A stretch of 64,000 bases of DNA from Ruminococcus sp. (GTDB lineage Bacteria; Bacillota; Clostridia; Oscillospirales; Ruminococcaceae): positions 1 to 64,000 of the forward strand of contig SVNW01000010.1 in assembly GCA_015066745.1 (NCBI GenBank), in the 5' to 3' direction. Position numbers and translations under genes: made by a program. Positions 45,999-55,356 of the stretch are shown here, in pieces (position 1 is the first letter of the stretch; every line of letters starts with the position of its first letter). A model generated the notes under the pieces. That model was given only the letters and a program-made list of their open reading frames with translations, was not told the DNA's origin and ran no database searches.

Positions 45999-48365
45999 TT
46001 AACCGAGAACTTTTTTTGCTATATCAACGCTTTCTTTTGCGTCTTTTGCGTAAAAATCAGCACCTATCTGCATTGCATAATCGGGTGTGAGAACGGCACC
46101 GCCTACCATTACCTTGCAGTCAAGTCCGTTTTCACGTATAAGTTTTATAGTGTTTTCCATTGATACAAGAGTTGTTGTCATAAGTGCTGAGAGTCCTACG
46201 AGTTTTACATCATGCTTGATGATTGCATCAACAACAGCCTGATATTCAACATCTTTTCCGAGGTCTATAACAGTGTATCCGTAATTTTCAAGAAGAACTT
46301 TTACTATGTTCTTTCCGATGTCGTGTACATCACCTTTTACAGTAGCCAGAACTATTTTTCCTTTGCTTATTGATTTTTCACCGTTTGATGCCATTGCTTT
46401 TTTTATCTGTTCAAAAGATGCCTGTGAGGATTCGGCGGACAGTATAAGCTGAGGAAGGAAAGTTGTTCCTGCCTCAAATGATTTTCCGGCTTTATCGAGT
46501 GCAGGGATTATCATTTCATTTATTATTGTCATCGGATCTGTATTTTGGAGAAGTTCTGCAGTAATTTTTGAGGCTTCATTTTTAAGACCTTTTTCTATTG
46601 CTTCTTCAAGTGTAAGAGTTGAAGTGGCATTTGTTGATTTTGCAGGTTCATTTTGCTTGTTTCCGTAAGCGGAAATATATTCAGCAGAGTTTTTGTCAAT
46701 ATTTGAAAGAAGTTTAAAAGCTCTTACTGCACCTGTCATAGACGCAATATTTGGATTTATTATAGGAAGTGTCAGACCGTAAGAGAGAGCCATAGTGAGA
46801 AATGTGTGGTTTATAAGTTCTCTGTCAGGCAGACCAAAGGAAATATTTGATACACCAAGAACTGTATTTACGCCGAGTTCTTCACGTACACGCTTTACAG
46901 CTTTGAGTGTTTCCATAACTGCTTCCTGCTCTGCAGATGCAGTGAGTGTAAGACAGTCTATGTATATATCTGATTTGTTCATTCCTGCGTTTACTGCATG
47001 ATCTATTATTTTCTTTGCGATCTTAAATCTGTCATCGGCTTTTTTGGGTATTCCGTTTTTGTCAAGTGTCAGACCTACTACGGCTGCACCGTATTTTTTT
47101 ACTATCGGAATGATTGTTTCAAGTGATGAGTCTTCTCCGTTTACCGAGTTTACAATTGCTTTTCCGTTGTATACACGCAGAGCGGATTCTATTACTTCGG
47201 GAATAGTAGAGTCTATCTGCAGTGGAACATCTGTAATAGACTGTATGGCTTTGACAGCACTTATCATCATTTCTTTTTCGTCAATATTCGGGAGTCCTAC
47301 GTTTACGTCGAGTATATCAGCTCCTGCTCCTGTCTGTTCGAGAGCCTGTGACAGTATATAATCGATATCATGTGCCATAAGTGCTTCTTTAAAACGTTTC
47401 TTTCCTGTAGGATTTATACGTTCACCGATTATACGTGGTTCTGTTATAAAAGTTGCCTTTACAGGAGTACATACTGCAGAGATTTCTGTTTTTTCAGGAA
47501 GTGTGAAATCAGATGAAAGTGTAAGATTATCTTTCATTATTTTTATAAACGCAGGAGTTGTTCCGCAACAGCCACCAAGTATGGAGGCACCGGCATTTAC
47601 TATCTGCTTCATATATGAGAGAAAATCTTCGGGTGTGATTTCATATTTATTTGTTACAGGGTCAGGAAGTCCTGCGTTTGGCTTGACTATAAGAGGGAGT
47701 GAGGTATGCTTTCTCAGTTCTTCAACCAGAGGAAGAAGTTCACGAGGACCAAGAGAACAGTTTATTCCTATGGCATCAACTCCGAGTCCTTCAAGAGTCA
47801 TTGCCATTGACGGAATACAGCACCCTGTAAATGTACGCATATTTTCTTCAAAAGTCATAGTACAGAATACAGGCAGATCAGAGTTTTCCTTTGCTGCGAG
47901 TACACCGGCTTTTAGTTCGTAGAGATCTGTCATGGTTTCAAATACTATCAGGTCAGCGTCATCTCTTCCGGCGATTATCTGTTCTTTGAAGATATCATAT
48001 GCTTCTTCAAATTTTAAAGAACCTGTTGGTTCAAGTAACTGACCTATAGGTCCGATATCAAGTGCTACAAGTGCATTTGTGCCTTCAGTGGCTTTTTTGG
48101 CGTTTTTTATAGCTGCCTTGATTATTTCGGAGACGCTTTTGTCAGTATGTGACATTTTAAAACGGTTTGCTCCGAATGAGTTTGTATACACTATGTCTGA
48201 ACCGGCATCTATATATCTGCGGTGGATAGATGTGATAAGTTCCGGATTTGTGAAGTTGAGCATTTCGGGGATACCACCGAGTTCGAGACCGTTTTCCTGA
48301 AGTTGTGTTCCCATACCGCCGTCAAGGAACAGCATATGATTTTTTATATATGATTTAATATCCAC
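45999..48365 (-). CDS. metH: B12-dependent methionine synthase (homocysteine-, pterin- and cobalamin-binding modules), lacking a C-terminal activation domain
   Basis: LFLDGGMGTQLQENG; GGCCGTTP; INPTGKKRFKEAL; KGDVHDIGKNIVKVLLENYGY. GTG start at 48365. Confidence 0.9.
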   Translation of the reverse strand: MDIKSYIKNHMLFLDGGMGTQLQENGLELGGIPEMLNFTNPELITSIHRRYIDAGSDIVYTNSFGANRFKMSHTDKSVSEIIKAAIKNAKKATEGTNALVALDIGPIGQLLEPTGSLKFEEAYDIFKEQIIAGRDDADLIVFETMTDLYELKAGVLAAKENSDLPVFCTMTFEENMRTFTGCCIPSMAMTLEGLGVDAIGINCSLGPRELLPLVEELRKHTSLPLIVKPNAGLPDPVTNKYEITPEDFLSYMKQIVNAGASILGGCCGTTPAFIKIMKDNLTLSSDFTLPEKTEISAVCTPVKATFITEPRIIGERINPTGKKRFKEALMAHDIDYILSQALEQTGAGADILDVNVGLPNIDEKEMMISAVKAIQSITDVPLQIDSTIPEVIESALRVYNGKAIVNSVNGEDSSLETIIPIVKKYGAAVVGLTLDKNGIPKKADDRFKIAKKIIDHAVNAGMNKSDIYIDCLTLTASAEQEAVMETLKAVKRVREELGVNTVLGVSNISFGLPDRELINHTFLTMALSYGLTLPIINPNIASMTGAVRAFKLLSNIDKNSAEYISAYGNKQNEPAKSTNATSTLTLEEAIEKGLKNEASKITAELLQNTDPMTIINEMIIPALDKAGKSFEAGTTFLPQLILSAESSQASFEQIKKAMASNGEKSISKGKIVLATVKGDVHDIGKNIVKVLLENYGYTVIDLGKDVEYQAVVDAIIKHDVKLVGLSALMTTTLVSMENTIKLIRENGLDCKVMVGGAVLTPDYAMQIGADFYAKDAKESVDIAKKVLG

Positions 48366-49029
48366 AAGTATTACCAGCCTTTCTGTATTCGCAGGTTTGA
48401 TTATTTTTACAGCAACAGCAGCCACGTTTTTTCTGAGGAAGCTGATGCTTTGACAGTCCGACTATTGCTGTTACTGTTTTCATCGGATTCATTATATTTT
48501 CGTTGTTTATCGTAACACCTATTCTTTTTTGTGCGTCAAGGATATTTAAAAAGTTTTTCTGTATAGTGAGCGGAAAATCTCCGTATCCGGGACTGAAGCG
48601 TGAAGTCTGGAAGTAGTCGGGGAGCTTTTGATATATTTCTTCACACACCTTGTCACACACCTGCTCTATAGCTGCATTTGCAACAGCATCAAGTATCAGA
48701 GCTTTGGTTTTGTCTGTTACCTGTGTGATTTTTATAAGTCTGTCAGTTTCATGAGTAAGTGTCACACATATCATGAGGAGTTTTTCGCATTTGTCAAGGT
48801 GTTCTCTTATGTCATTTCCGCTTAGTATTATGTTTGTACCGCCGGGTTTTATTGTTTTGTCAGAAAGTATTTCTTTGTCAAAAATTTTATAAGTGAAAGC
48901 AGGAGTTATTTTCCTAAGCAGGATCTGTTCACATTCGTCTATCATATTCATAATGATTTCATCGGGTGTATGATTTCCGTATCTTAAATATCTGATGATT
49001 TCATTTTTATTTACAGGTTCAAGTTTCAA
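48355..49029 (-). CDS. Methionine synthase activation-domain-like protein (separate reactivation subunit)
   Basis: Overlaps metH start by 11 bp; EIIRYLRYGNHTPDEIIMNMIDECEQILL...RFSPGYGDFPLTIQKNFLNILDAQKRIGVTINN...MNPMKTVTAIVGLS. Confidence 0.8.
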   Translation of the reverse strand: MKLEPVNKNEIIRYLRYGNHTPDEIIMNMIDECEQILLRKITPAFTYKIFDKEILSDKTIKPGGTNIILSGNDIREHLDKCEKLLMICVTLTHETDRLIKITQVTDKTKALILDAVANAAIEQVCDKVCEEIYQKLPDYFQTSRFSPGYGDFPLTIQKNFLNILDAQKRIGVTINNENIMNPMKTVTAIVGLSKHQLPQKKRGCCCCKNNQTCEYRKAGNTCGY

Positions 49030-49046
49030 GTGAAAATTTCTCCTTT

Positions 49047-50210
49047 TTAATCTATTGACCAGTCAATAGGTACTATGTTGTTACTTGCAAGAAACTCGTT
49101 TGTTTTTGAAAAATGTTTACAGCCGAAAAATCCGTTATGTGCAGAGAGTGGGCTTGGGTGAGCAGCTGTAAGGATAAGGTGTCGTTTGTTTGTTATCAGA
49201 TTTGCTTTTGCTTTGGCATTTGCACCCCATAGGATAAATACAACAGGAGTTTCACGTTCGTTTAAAAGAGAGATTATTTTATCGGTAAACTGTTCCCAGC
49301 CTATATTTTTATGACTGTTAGGAGTGGCTTCTCTTACGGAAAGTACTGCGTTGAGAAGCAGAACGCCTGACTTTGCCCAGCTTGTGAGTTCACCATGTTT
49401 TCCGCTGTTGTCTATTCCGAGGTCGCTTTGTATTTCTTTAAAAATGTTTTTGAGTGACGGAGGTGGCATAACTCCTTTCTTTACAGAAAAAGAAAGACCG
49501 TGTGCTTGACCTGCACCGTGATATGGATCCTGACCTATTATTACCGCTTTTACATCAGAGTATGATGTATATTTGAGTGCATTGAAAAGGTCGTACATAT
49601 CGGGATAGATAGTTTGTGTTTTGTACTCTTTTATAAGTATTTTTCTAAGATTTGTATAATAATCTTTTTTGAATTCGTCAGCGAGCAGGTTATCCCACTC
49701 ATTTCCAAGGTTCACCATATTTCCTCCAAAGTGTTTTTGAATTTTACGTATATTTTTAAAAAATGCGGTAAGGAGACCGGCACATTCTTCTGCCATTATA
49801 CCCGGAAATATTTCGGGTCTGTGGTTATACGGCAAAGAAAACATATTCTGAACAGACATTACAGAACCTGCTTTTGTATCGTCAGCACCATATATGACAC
49901 GTTCTATACGGGAATTTATAATAGCACCGCAACACATAGGGCACGGTTCGAGCGTGACATACAGGTCGCAACCGGGAAGACGCCAGCCACCGAGATTTTT
50001 ACAGGCATCATTTATAGCCATTACTTCTGCATGGGCAAGGGCATTTTTATCTGTTTCACGTCTGTTGTAGCCTCTGCCGACAATTTCACCCGTAACTCTT
50101 CTTACAACAACAGCGCCAACAGGTATTTCGCCGATTGATGCAGCGTATTGTGCGAGTTTTATTGCCTCTTTCATATATTTGTGCATAATTTTTTTATTAT
50201 CCTTCCACAA
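49047..50210 (-). CDS. TadA (tRNA adenosine deaminase) fused in frame to Ung (uracil-DNA glycosylase)
   Basis: TadA: GEIPVGAVVV...NALAHAEVMAIN...VTLEPCPMCCGAI. Ung: VIIGQDPYHGAGQAHGLSFSV...HPSPLSAHNGFFGC. No stop between them; internal TTTGGAGGAAATATG at 49718. Confidence 0.88.
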   Translation of the reverse strand: MWKDNKKIMHKYMKEAIKLAQYAASIGEIPVGAVVVRRVTGEIVGRGYNRRETDKNALAHAEVMAINDACKNLGGWRLPGCDLYVTLEPCPMCCGAIINSRIERVIYGADDTKAGSVMSVQNMFSLPYNHRPEIFPGIMAEECAGLLTAFFKNIRKIQKHFGGNMVNLGNEWDNLLADEFKKDYYTNLRKILIKEYKTQTIYPDMYDLFNALKYTSYSDVKAVIIGQDPYHGAGQAHGLSFSVKKGVMPPPSLKNIFKEIQSDLGIDNSGKHGELTSWAKSGVLLLNAVLSVREATPNSHKNIGWEQFTDKIISLLNERETPVVFILWGANAKAKANLITNKRHLILTAAHPSPLSAHNGFFGCKHFSKTNEFLASNNIVPIDWSID

Positions 50211-50286
50211 AAAAAGTTAATATCTTTCATTGTAGCATAAAAATATTATATAATTGTGAACGAAACAGCATGGTGATGATTTTATA

Positions 50287-50333
50287 TAAATAAAAAATCA
50301 GTATTTCTGCATATGAAACAGAAATACTGATTT
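50287..50333. terminator. Terminator hairpin
   Basis: aaatcagtatttctg/cagaaatactgattt. Confidence 0.8.
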
Positions 50334-50347
50334 AAGTTATACTTCAA

Positions 50348-50503
50348 TTACTCCTGCGAGAACTGATCTTTGCCTACAGAGCAGAGAGGACATTCAAAGT
50401 CTTCAGGGAGATCTTCAAACTTTGTTCCGGGTGCTATTCCGTTTTCAGGATCGCCGAGTTCCTCATCATATACCCAACCACATACATCGCATACATACTT
50501 CAT
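50348..50503 (-). CDS. Rubredoxin (51 aa; missing from the supplied ORF track)
   Basis: MKYVCDVCGWVYDEELGDPENGIAPGTKFEDLPEDFECPLCSVGKDQFSQE: two CxxCG/CxxC knuckles. Confidence 0.93.
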   Translation of the reverse strand: MKYVCDVCGWVYDEELGDPENGIAPGTKFEDLPEDFECPLCSVGKDQFSQE

Positions 50504-50539
50504 AATAAATTTCCACCTTTCGATTTTTAAAAAATTTTT

Positions 50540-52330
50540 TTAGTTTATTGGTTCAAAATCAGCTGCACCGTGCTTGCAAAGAGGACAGATGAAATCTTCC
50601 GGGAGCTCTTCGCCTTCATGGATATAGCCGCATATTTTGCAGACATAGCCTTTTTTGCCGTCTGTTTCAGGCTTTGGCTTGACATTTTCATGATAGTATG
50701 AATATGTCATTGTTTCCTTTTCTGATATTACACGGGCTTCGGTAATACTGCATATGAACATTCCGTGAGTATCAAGGTCGATATACTGTTCAACTTTCAG
50801 TGACATAAATGAATTTATATATTTTGGTAAGAACACTAGACCGTTATCGCTGTACAGCTTGTCTGTTCCTTCAAATTTGTCAACATTTCTTCCGCTTACA
50901 AATCCGAAACGTTCAAATACTTTGAAAGGAGCATCTGTTGACAGGCAGTTTATATTCATAATGCCTGATTGCTTGATCACATGGTGAGAATAGTTCTGTT
51001 TGTTTATGGTAACAGCTATTCTGTCAGGGCTGTTTGTAACCTGTGTAACAGTATTTACTATAAGTCCGTTGTCACGTTTTCCATCGTTTGATGTAACTAC
51101 ATAAAGACCATAACCTATATTGAAAAGTGCTGTCATATCATTTTTATTTGCAGTTTCGTCCTGCATTGCAAGATAGTCCTGGCAGAGTTCATCGGAAAGT
51201 GCCTCGATCTGAGCCATGCTGTCTTCATTAAGAGCGGATTTTATCTGGACTGTTGTATCGGCAAATGTTATATTTTTGCTCTTTGCAAACATTTCTTTCA
51301 TTACCTTTGCGGCAAGAGGGGCCCAGCTTCCGTTTTCGATAAACGCAATTTTTCTGTTCTGATAATTTCTTTCGGTGAGATGTTCTATAAATGTTCTCAT
51401 AAACGGGAAGATATCAGCATTATAGGTTGTAGTTGCAAGTACAAGTCTTCCGTATCTGAAAGCGTCTTCTACAGCTTCTGCCATATCGCAACGTGCAAGG
51501 TCGTTTACTACTACTTTCGGGCATCCTTTTTCTCTGAGTTTTTCAGCGAGGAGATTTACAGCTTTCTTTGTATTTCCGTAAACTGATGTATATGCTATTA
51601 CTATGCCTTCGCTTTCAACATCATAAGATGACCATATGTTGTAAAGGTTGAGATAGTATCCGAGATTTTCAGTAAGTATCGGTCCGTGAAGAGGGCAGAT
51701 TTTTTCGATGTCAAGAGTTGAAGCTTTTTTGAGAAGTGCCTGTACCTGTGAACCGTATTTTCCTACTATTCCGATGTAGTATCTTCTTGCTTCGCAAGCC
51801 CAGTCCTGTTCAACGTCAAGAGCACCGAATTTTCCGAATCCGTCTGCAGAGAAGAGAACTTTGTCAAGGCTGTCATATGTTACTATTACTTCAGGCCAGT
51901 GTACCATCGGTGCAGTTACAAATGTGAGTGTGTGCTGACCGAGGTTCAATGTATCATTTTCGCCAACTACTATTCTTCTGTCAGCATAATCATTGTTAAA
52001 GAAGTTTTTCATCATTGTAAATGCTTTGGCAGAAGAAACAACTACAGCCTGTGGATATGTTCTGAGGAAAATATCTATATTTGCAGAATGGTCAGGTTCC
52101 ATGTGCTGAACTATGAGATAGTCGGGAGTTCTTGAACCTATAGCATTCTGGAGATTGTCGAGCCATTCATGAGTGAAGTTTGCATCTACTGTATCCATAA
52201 CGGCTATTTTCTCGTCAAGTATTACATATGAGTTGTAAGCCATTCCGTCAGGAACGATGTACTGTCCTTCAAATAAATCAACATTGTGGTCATTTACGCC
52301 TATATATTTTATTGTTTCTGTAATGTTCAT
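50540..52330 (-). CDS. Flavodiiron protein with C-terminal flavin-reductase and rubredoxin domains
   Basis: Beta-lactamase-like HMEPDHSANID, flavodoxin AYTSVYGNTKKAVNLLA, flavin reductase-like region, rubredoxin tail YVCKICGYIHEGEELPEDFICPLCKHGAADFEPI. Confidence 0.92.
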   Translation of the reverse strand: MNITETIKYIGVNDHNVDLFEGQYIVPDGMAYNSYVILDEKIAVMDTVDANFTHEWLDNLQNAIGSRTPDYLIVQHMEPDHSANIDIFLRTYPQAVVVSSAKAFTMMKNFFNNDYADRRIVVGENDTLNLGQHTLTFVTAPMVHWPEVIVTYDSLDKVLFSADGFGKFGALDVEQDWACEARRYYIGIVGKYGSQVQALLKKASTLDIEKICPLHGPILTENLGYYLNLYNIWSSYDVESEGIVIAYTSVYGNTKKAVNLLAEKLREKGCPKVVVNDLARCDMAEAVEDAFRYGRLVLATTTYNADIFPFMRTFIEHLTERNYQNRKIAFIENGSWAPLAAKVMKEMFAKSKNITFADTTVQIKSALNEDSMAQIEALSDELCQDYLAMQDETANKNDMTALFNIGYGLYVVTSNDGKRDNGLIVNTVTQVTNSPDRIAVTINKQNYSHHVIKQSGIMNINCLSTDAPFKVFERFGFVSGRNVDKFEGTDKLYSDNGLVFLPKYINSFMSLKVEQYIDLDTHGMFICSITEARVISEKETMTYSYYHENVKPKPETDGKKGYVCKICGYIHEGEELPEDFICPLCKHGAADFEPIN

Positions 52331-52485
52331 ATCAAGTAGGTCCTTTCAAAATTGATTGTGTTTTTATTATACATGAAAATAATTTTTTTGTCTGTGACAA
52401 AATCACATAAAGCTATTGACGTTAAAAATTTGTTATGATATCATTAAAATTACCCTGAGTATTAAAAAAAAGGAGATTTTAAAAA

Positions 52486-53160
52486 ATGAAGGATATTGAA
52501 TTAAATGATATGTATAAAGATGTTTTTCCGTTCTGGGACGGTCTTTCAGAAGAAGACAGAGCATATATATGTTCAACAACGCAGTATCTTCGGTATGACA
52601 AATCCAAAAACATTCATAACGGTAACAAATGTACCGGTGCTTTTGTAGTTAAATCAGGTTGCCTGAGAGTATATATAATGTCTGATGATGGCAGGGAAGT
52701 GACGTTATATAGATTATACAGCGGAGATATGTGTATGTTGTCAGCATCATGTGTAATTCAGGCGATAACTTTTGATGTATTTGTAGATGCTGAAGAAAAC
52801 ACTGAATGTCTGCTTATAAATGCCTCTGTCTATAATAGTATCTGCGAAAAATACACTGATATGAAAATATACACATTAGAACTTGCTGTAAGTCGTTTTT
52901 CAGATGTAATGTGGTCAGTTCAGGAGTTGCTTTTTAAGAGCCTTGACAAGCGTCTTGCTTCATTTTTATGGGACGAAACAAGGCGTTCAGGAAGTGACAC
53001 GCTGAAAATGACACATGAGCAGATCGCAAAATATATGAATTCGGCACGAGAAGTTGTATCAAGAATGCTTAAATATTTTGCTTCTGAAAAGATTGTTGAG
53101 CTTTCAAGAGGAGGGCTTAAAATTATTGACAGTGAAAAACTGAGGGAATTAGCCTTCTAA
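52486..53160 (+). CDS. Crp/Fnr-family transcriptional regulator
   Basis: Cyclic-nucleotide-binding-like fold plus KMTHEQIAKYMNSAREVVSRMLKYFASEKIVEL HTH. Confidence 0.9.
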   Translation: MKDIELNDMYKDVFPFWDGLSEEDRAYICSTTQYLRYDKSKNIHNGNKCTGAFVVKSGCLRVYIMSDDGREVTLYRLYSGDMCMLSASCVIQAITFDVFVDAEENTECLLINASVYNSICEKYTDMKIYTLELAVSRFSDVMWSVQELLFKSLDKRLASFLWDETRRSGSDTLKMTHEQIAKYMNSAREVVSRMLKYFASEKIVELSRGGLKIIDSEKLRELAF

Positions 53161-53457
53161 CATTGAAAGAATTGCACTTTTCGGATAAGCACCGATAAGC
53201 TGGTTTATGATCCTGCCGTTTTTTAAAGCTACCAGTGTCGGAATACTTGAAATATTAAAACTGTCTCTAAGTTCCGGTTCTTCATCGACATTTATCTTTC
53301 CGACAACAAACTGCGGATTTTCATTTGCTATTTCATCAACTATCGGTGAAACCATACGGCAAGGACCGCACCATGTTGCCCAGAAGTCGAGAAGTACCGG
53401 CTTTTCGCTGTTTATAACAATTTCTTCAAAGTTTTCTTTTGTGATTTTTATTGACAT
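53149..53457 (-). CDS. Thioredoxin
   Basis: VLLDFWATWCGPCRMVSPIVDEIA; SSIPTLVALKNG. Confidence 0.95.
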   Translation of the reverse strand: MSIKITKENFEEIVINSEKPVLLDFWATWCGPCRMVSPIVDEIANENPQFVVGKINVDEEPELRDSFNISSIPTLVALKNGRIINQLIGAYPKSAILSMLEG

Positions 53458-53472
53458 AATGATAATTCCTTT

Positions 53473-53682
53473 CTAGTCTTTGGTTTTATAATAAAGCATA
53501 CAATGACAGTACCCCTCAAAATCAGGGTCAGCCATCTGTTCTCTGAATTCCTTGCAGATGCATTTGTTTTCTTCGGTTTTTTCAATACGACACGGGCAGT
53601 AGCCATCTCTGGCTTTCAGCCCTTCTTTTATGCTTGCAACGAGTTCTGCATTTTCGTTTAGGTGTATTGCCAATTGTACCAC
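53473..53682 (-). CDS. Mini ferredoxin:thioredoxin reductase catalytic-subunit-like protein
   Basis: 69 aa with CPC-X9-CIC-X15-CHC; adjacent to thioredoxin. Confidence 0.75.
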   Translation of the reverse strand: MVQLAIHLNENAELVASIKEGLKARDGYCPCRIEKTEENKCICKEFREQMADPDFEGYCHCMLYYKTKD

Positions 53683-53736
53683 GTCCTTTCTGATTATTAT
53701 TATAAATCATACCAGCGGAATTATTCAGTGACTTTG

Positions 53737-55335
53737 TCACATGACTGTTTTTTCAATGATACACTCATGTTTTTTAGTGTCTTTATCATAATTTACGCCG
53801 ACAAGAAGAATTTCTTTGCCATACCCTTTAAGAGTACCTGAGTAACGTTTTTCTTTGATTTGTTTAATAGCAGTATTGGCATCTTTGTCCCATTTAAGTT
53901 CGATTATCATAGCAGGTTTGTTGCCCGAGTCGGCTCTTGGTATAAGTGCAATATCTGCAAAACCTTTGCCTGTCGGGAATTCACGAATGACAGTATAGTA
54001 TGCCGGAGCAGTAAAGTATGCCATTGTAATAGCGCAGCTAAGAGAATTTTCGTTATTGTATTCTATGATAGAAGTGAATGTTTCATGAGAAAGTTCAAGA
54101 AGTTCTGCAACCTTACGAGCATCACCACGTATTGTGGCATTAAGAGTATCATTGCACATACGATACATTTTAGCAACTTCACTCCAACTGCTTTTTTTCA
54201 TAGCCGCATGAAATGCCTTAGCAACTTCAAAGTTAGGGATATATGCAGTACCGTCTTCAGCGTCATACCCAAGATAACCAAGATGAATAAGAGCAGTCAG
54301 AGCATCATCTTTTGATTCGATTTCAGATAAATCGTTCTGAAATGTTTCTGGGTCAACCGATACTTTTTCACCTGAAAGCATTCTCATTACATCTTCTTTA
54401 AGTCCGTCAAAGTTAAGAGTGATAAAAGTGTTGATGGTATCAAAAGCCGAAGTGTTCTTCCAGTAGGATTCAAGATTTTGACGTGACATAGCCATATAAA
54501 CGGAATTAGGGTTGTACATATGTTTTTTATTTATAAGATAACCATTGTACCATTCTTTTACAGAACTCATATTCATTTCGTATTTCTGACAAAGAGTTTC
54601 TACTTCACTTTCTGTAAATCCGAAATATGTTGTAAGTTCAGCAGAATCAAGCATGGTGTATTCTGTAAAATTATTCAAAGCAGATTCTTTTTTTATTTTC
54701 TTGATAGGAAGTATTCCTGTGATATATCCGAGGGCGAGAAATTTTTGAGATTCTTCACTTTTAAAAAGTGAATGCAAAAACTGGAGATATTCATGTATAA
54801 GGTCGGGTCTGTCGGAAAACTCTCTTATAACGCAGTCCCATTCGTCTATTATTATGATAAATGGTGTTTTGATTTGTTTCCCGTCAATTTCAACTGCGGA
54901 TTTATCATATACTTGTTTGATAATTGTAGCAAATGGATTGTTTATATCTATAATATCCGGATATTCTTCCTTGAATTCGTTATAAAGAAGTTCGATAATT
55001 TTTGAAACCAGACCGTCTTTATAGTAATCGGCTATAGATGAAATATCGAGATGAATAACATTATATTTATTAAGATGCTTTTCAAAATCAGGAGATTTTG
55101 ATATTTCAAGAGAAGAAAAAAGTTCTTTTGAATCACAGCCTTTGCTGTAATAAGCATCGATCATACGAGCGGCTTGAGATTTTCCGAATCTTCGTGCATG
55201 GCTTACAGAGATACAATTTTTTTCAGAGCAAAGTTTTTTATTTAGTATATTTAAAAGACCGCTTTTATCAATATAAATTTCGTCTTGTGATGATTTTTGG
55301 AAACCTTCATTTGAAGGGTTGAAGTAAGTCCCCAT
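53737..55335 (-). CDS. AAA-ATPase-like / PD-(D/E)XK nuclease-like protein, copy 1
   Basis: YIDKSGLLNIL, HARRFGKSQAARMI (P-loop variant), IIIIDEWDCVIREF (Walker B); C-terminal ADIALIPRADSGNKPAMIIELKWDKDAN (PD-ExK). Confidence 0.88.
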   Translation of the reverse strand: MGTYFNPSNEGFQKSSQDEIYIDKSGLLNILNKKLCSEKNCISVSHARRFGKSQAARMIDAYYSKGCDSKELFSSLEISKSPDFEKHLNKYNVIHLDISSIADYYKDGLVSKIIELLYNEFKEEYPDIIDINNPFATIIKQVYDKSAVEIDGKQIKTPFIIIIDEWDCVIREFSDRPDLIHEYLQFLHSLFKSEESQKFLALGYITGILPIKKIKKESALNNFTEYTMLDSAELTTYFGFTESEVETLCQKYEMNMSSVKEWYNGYLINKKHMYNPNSVYMAMSRQNLESYWKNTSAFDTINTFITLNFDGLKEDVMRMLSGEKVSVDPETFQNDLSEIESKDDALTALIHLGYLGYDAEDGTAYIPNFEVAKAFHAAMKKSSWSEVAKMYRMCNDTLNATIRGDARKVAELLELSHETFTSIIEYNNENSLSCAITMAYFTAPAYYTVIREFPTGKGFADIALIPRADSGNKPAMIIELKWDKDANTAIKQIKEKRYSGTLKGYGKEILLVGVNYDKDTKKHECIIEKTVM

Positions 55336-55356
55336 TTTATCCTCCTCCTTTTTTAT

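Noticed and set aside
46795-47922. Plus-strand ORFs across metH
   Set aside because: Shadow ORFs opposite a strongly supported conserved gene.
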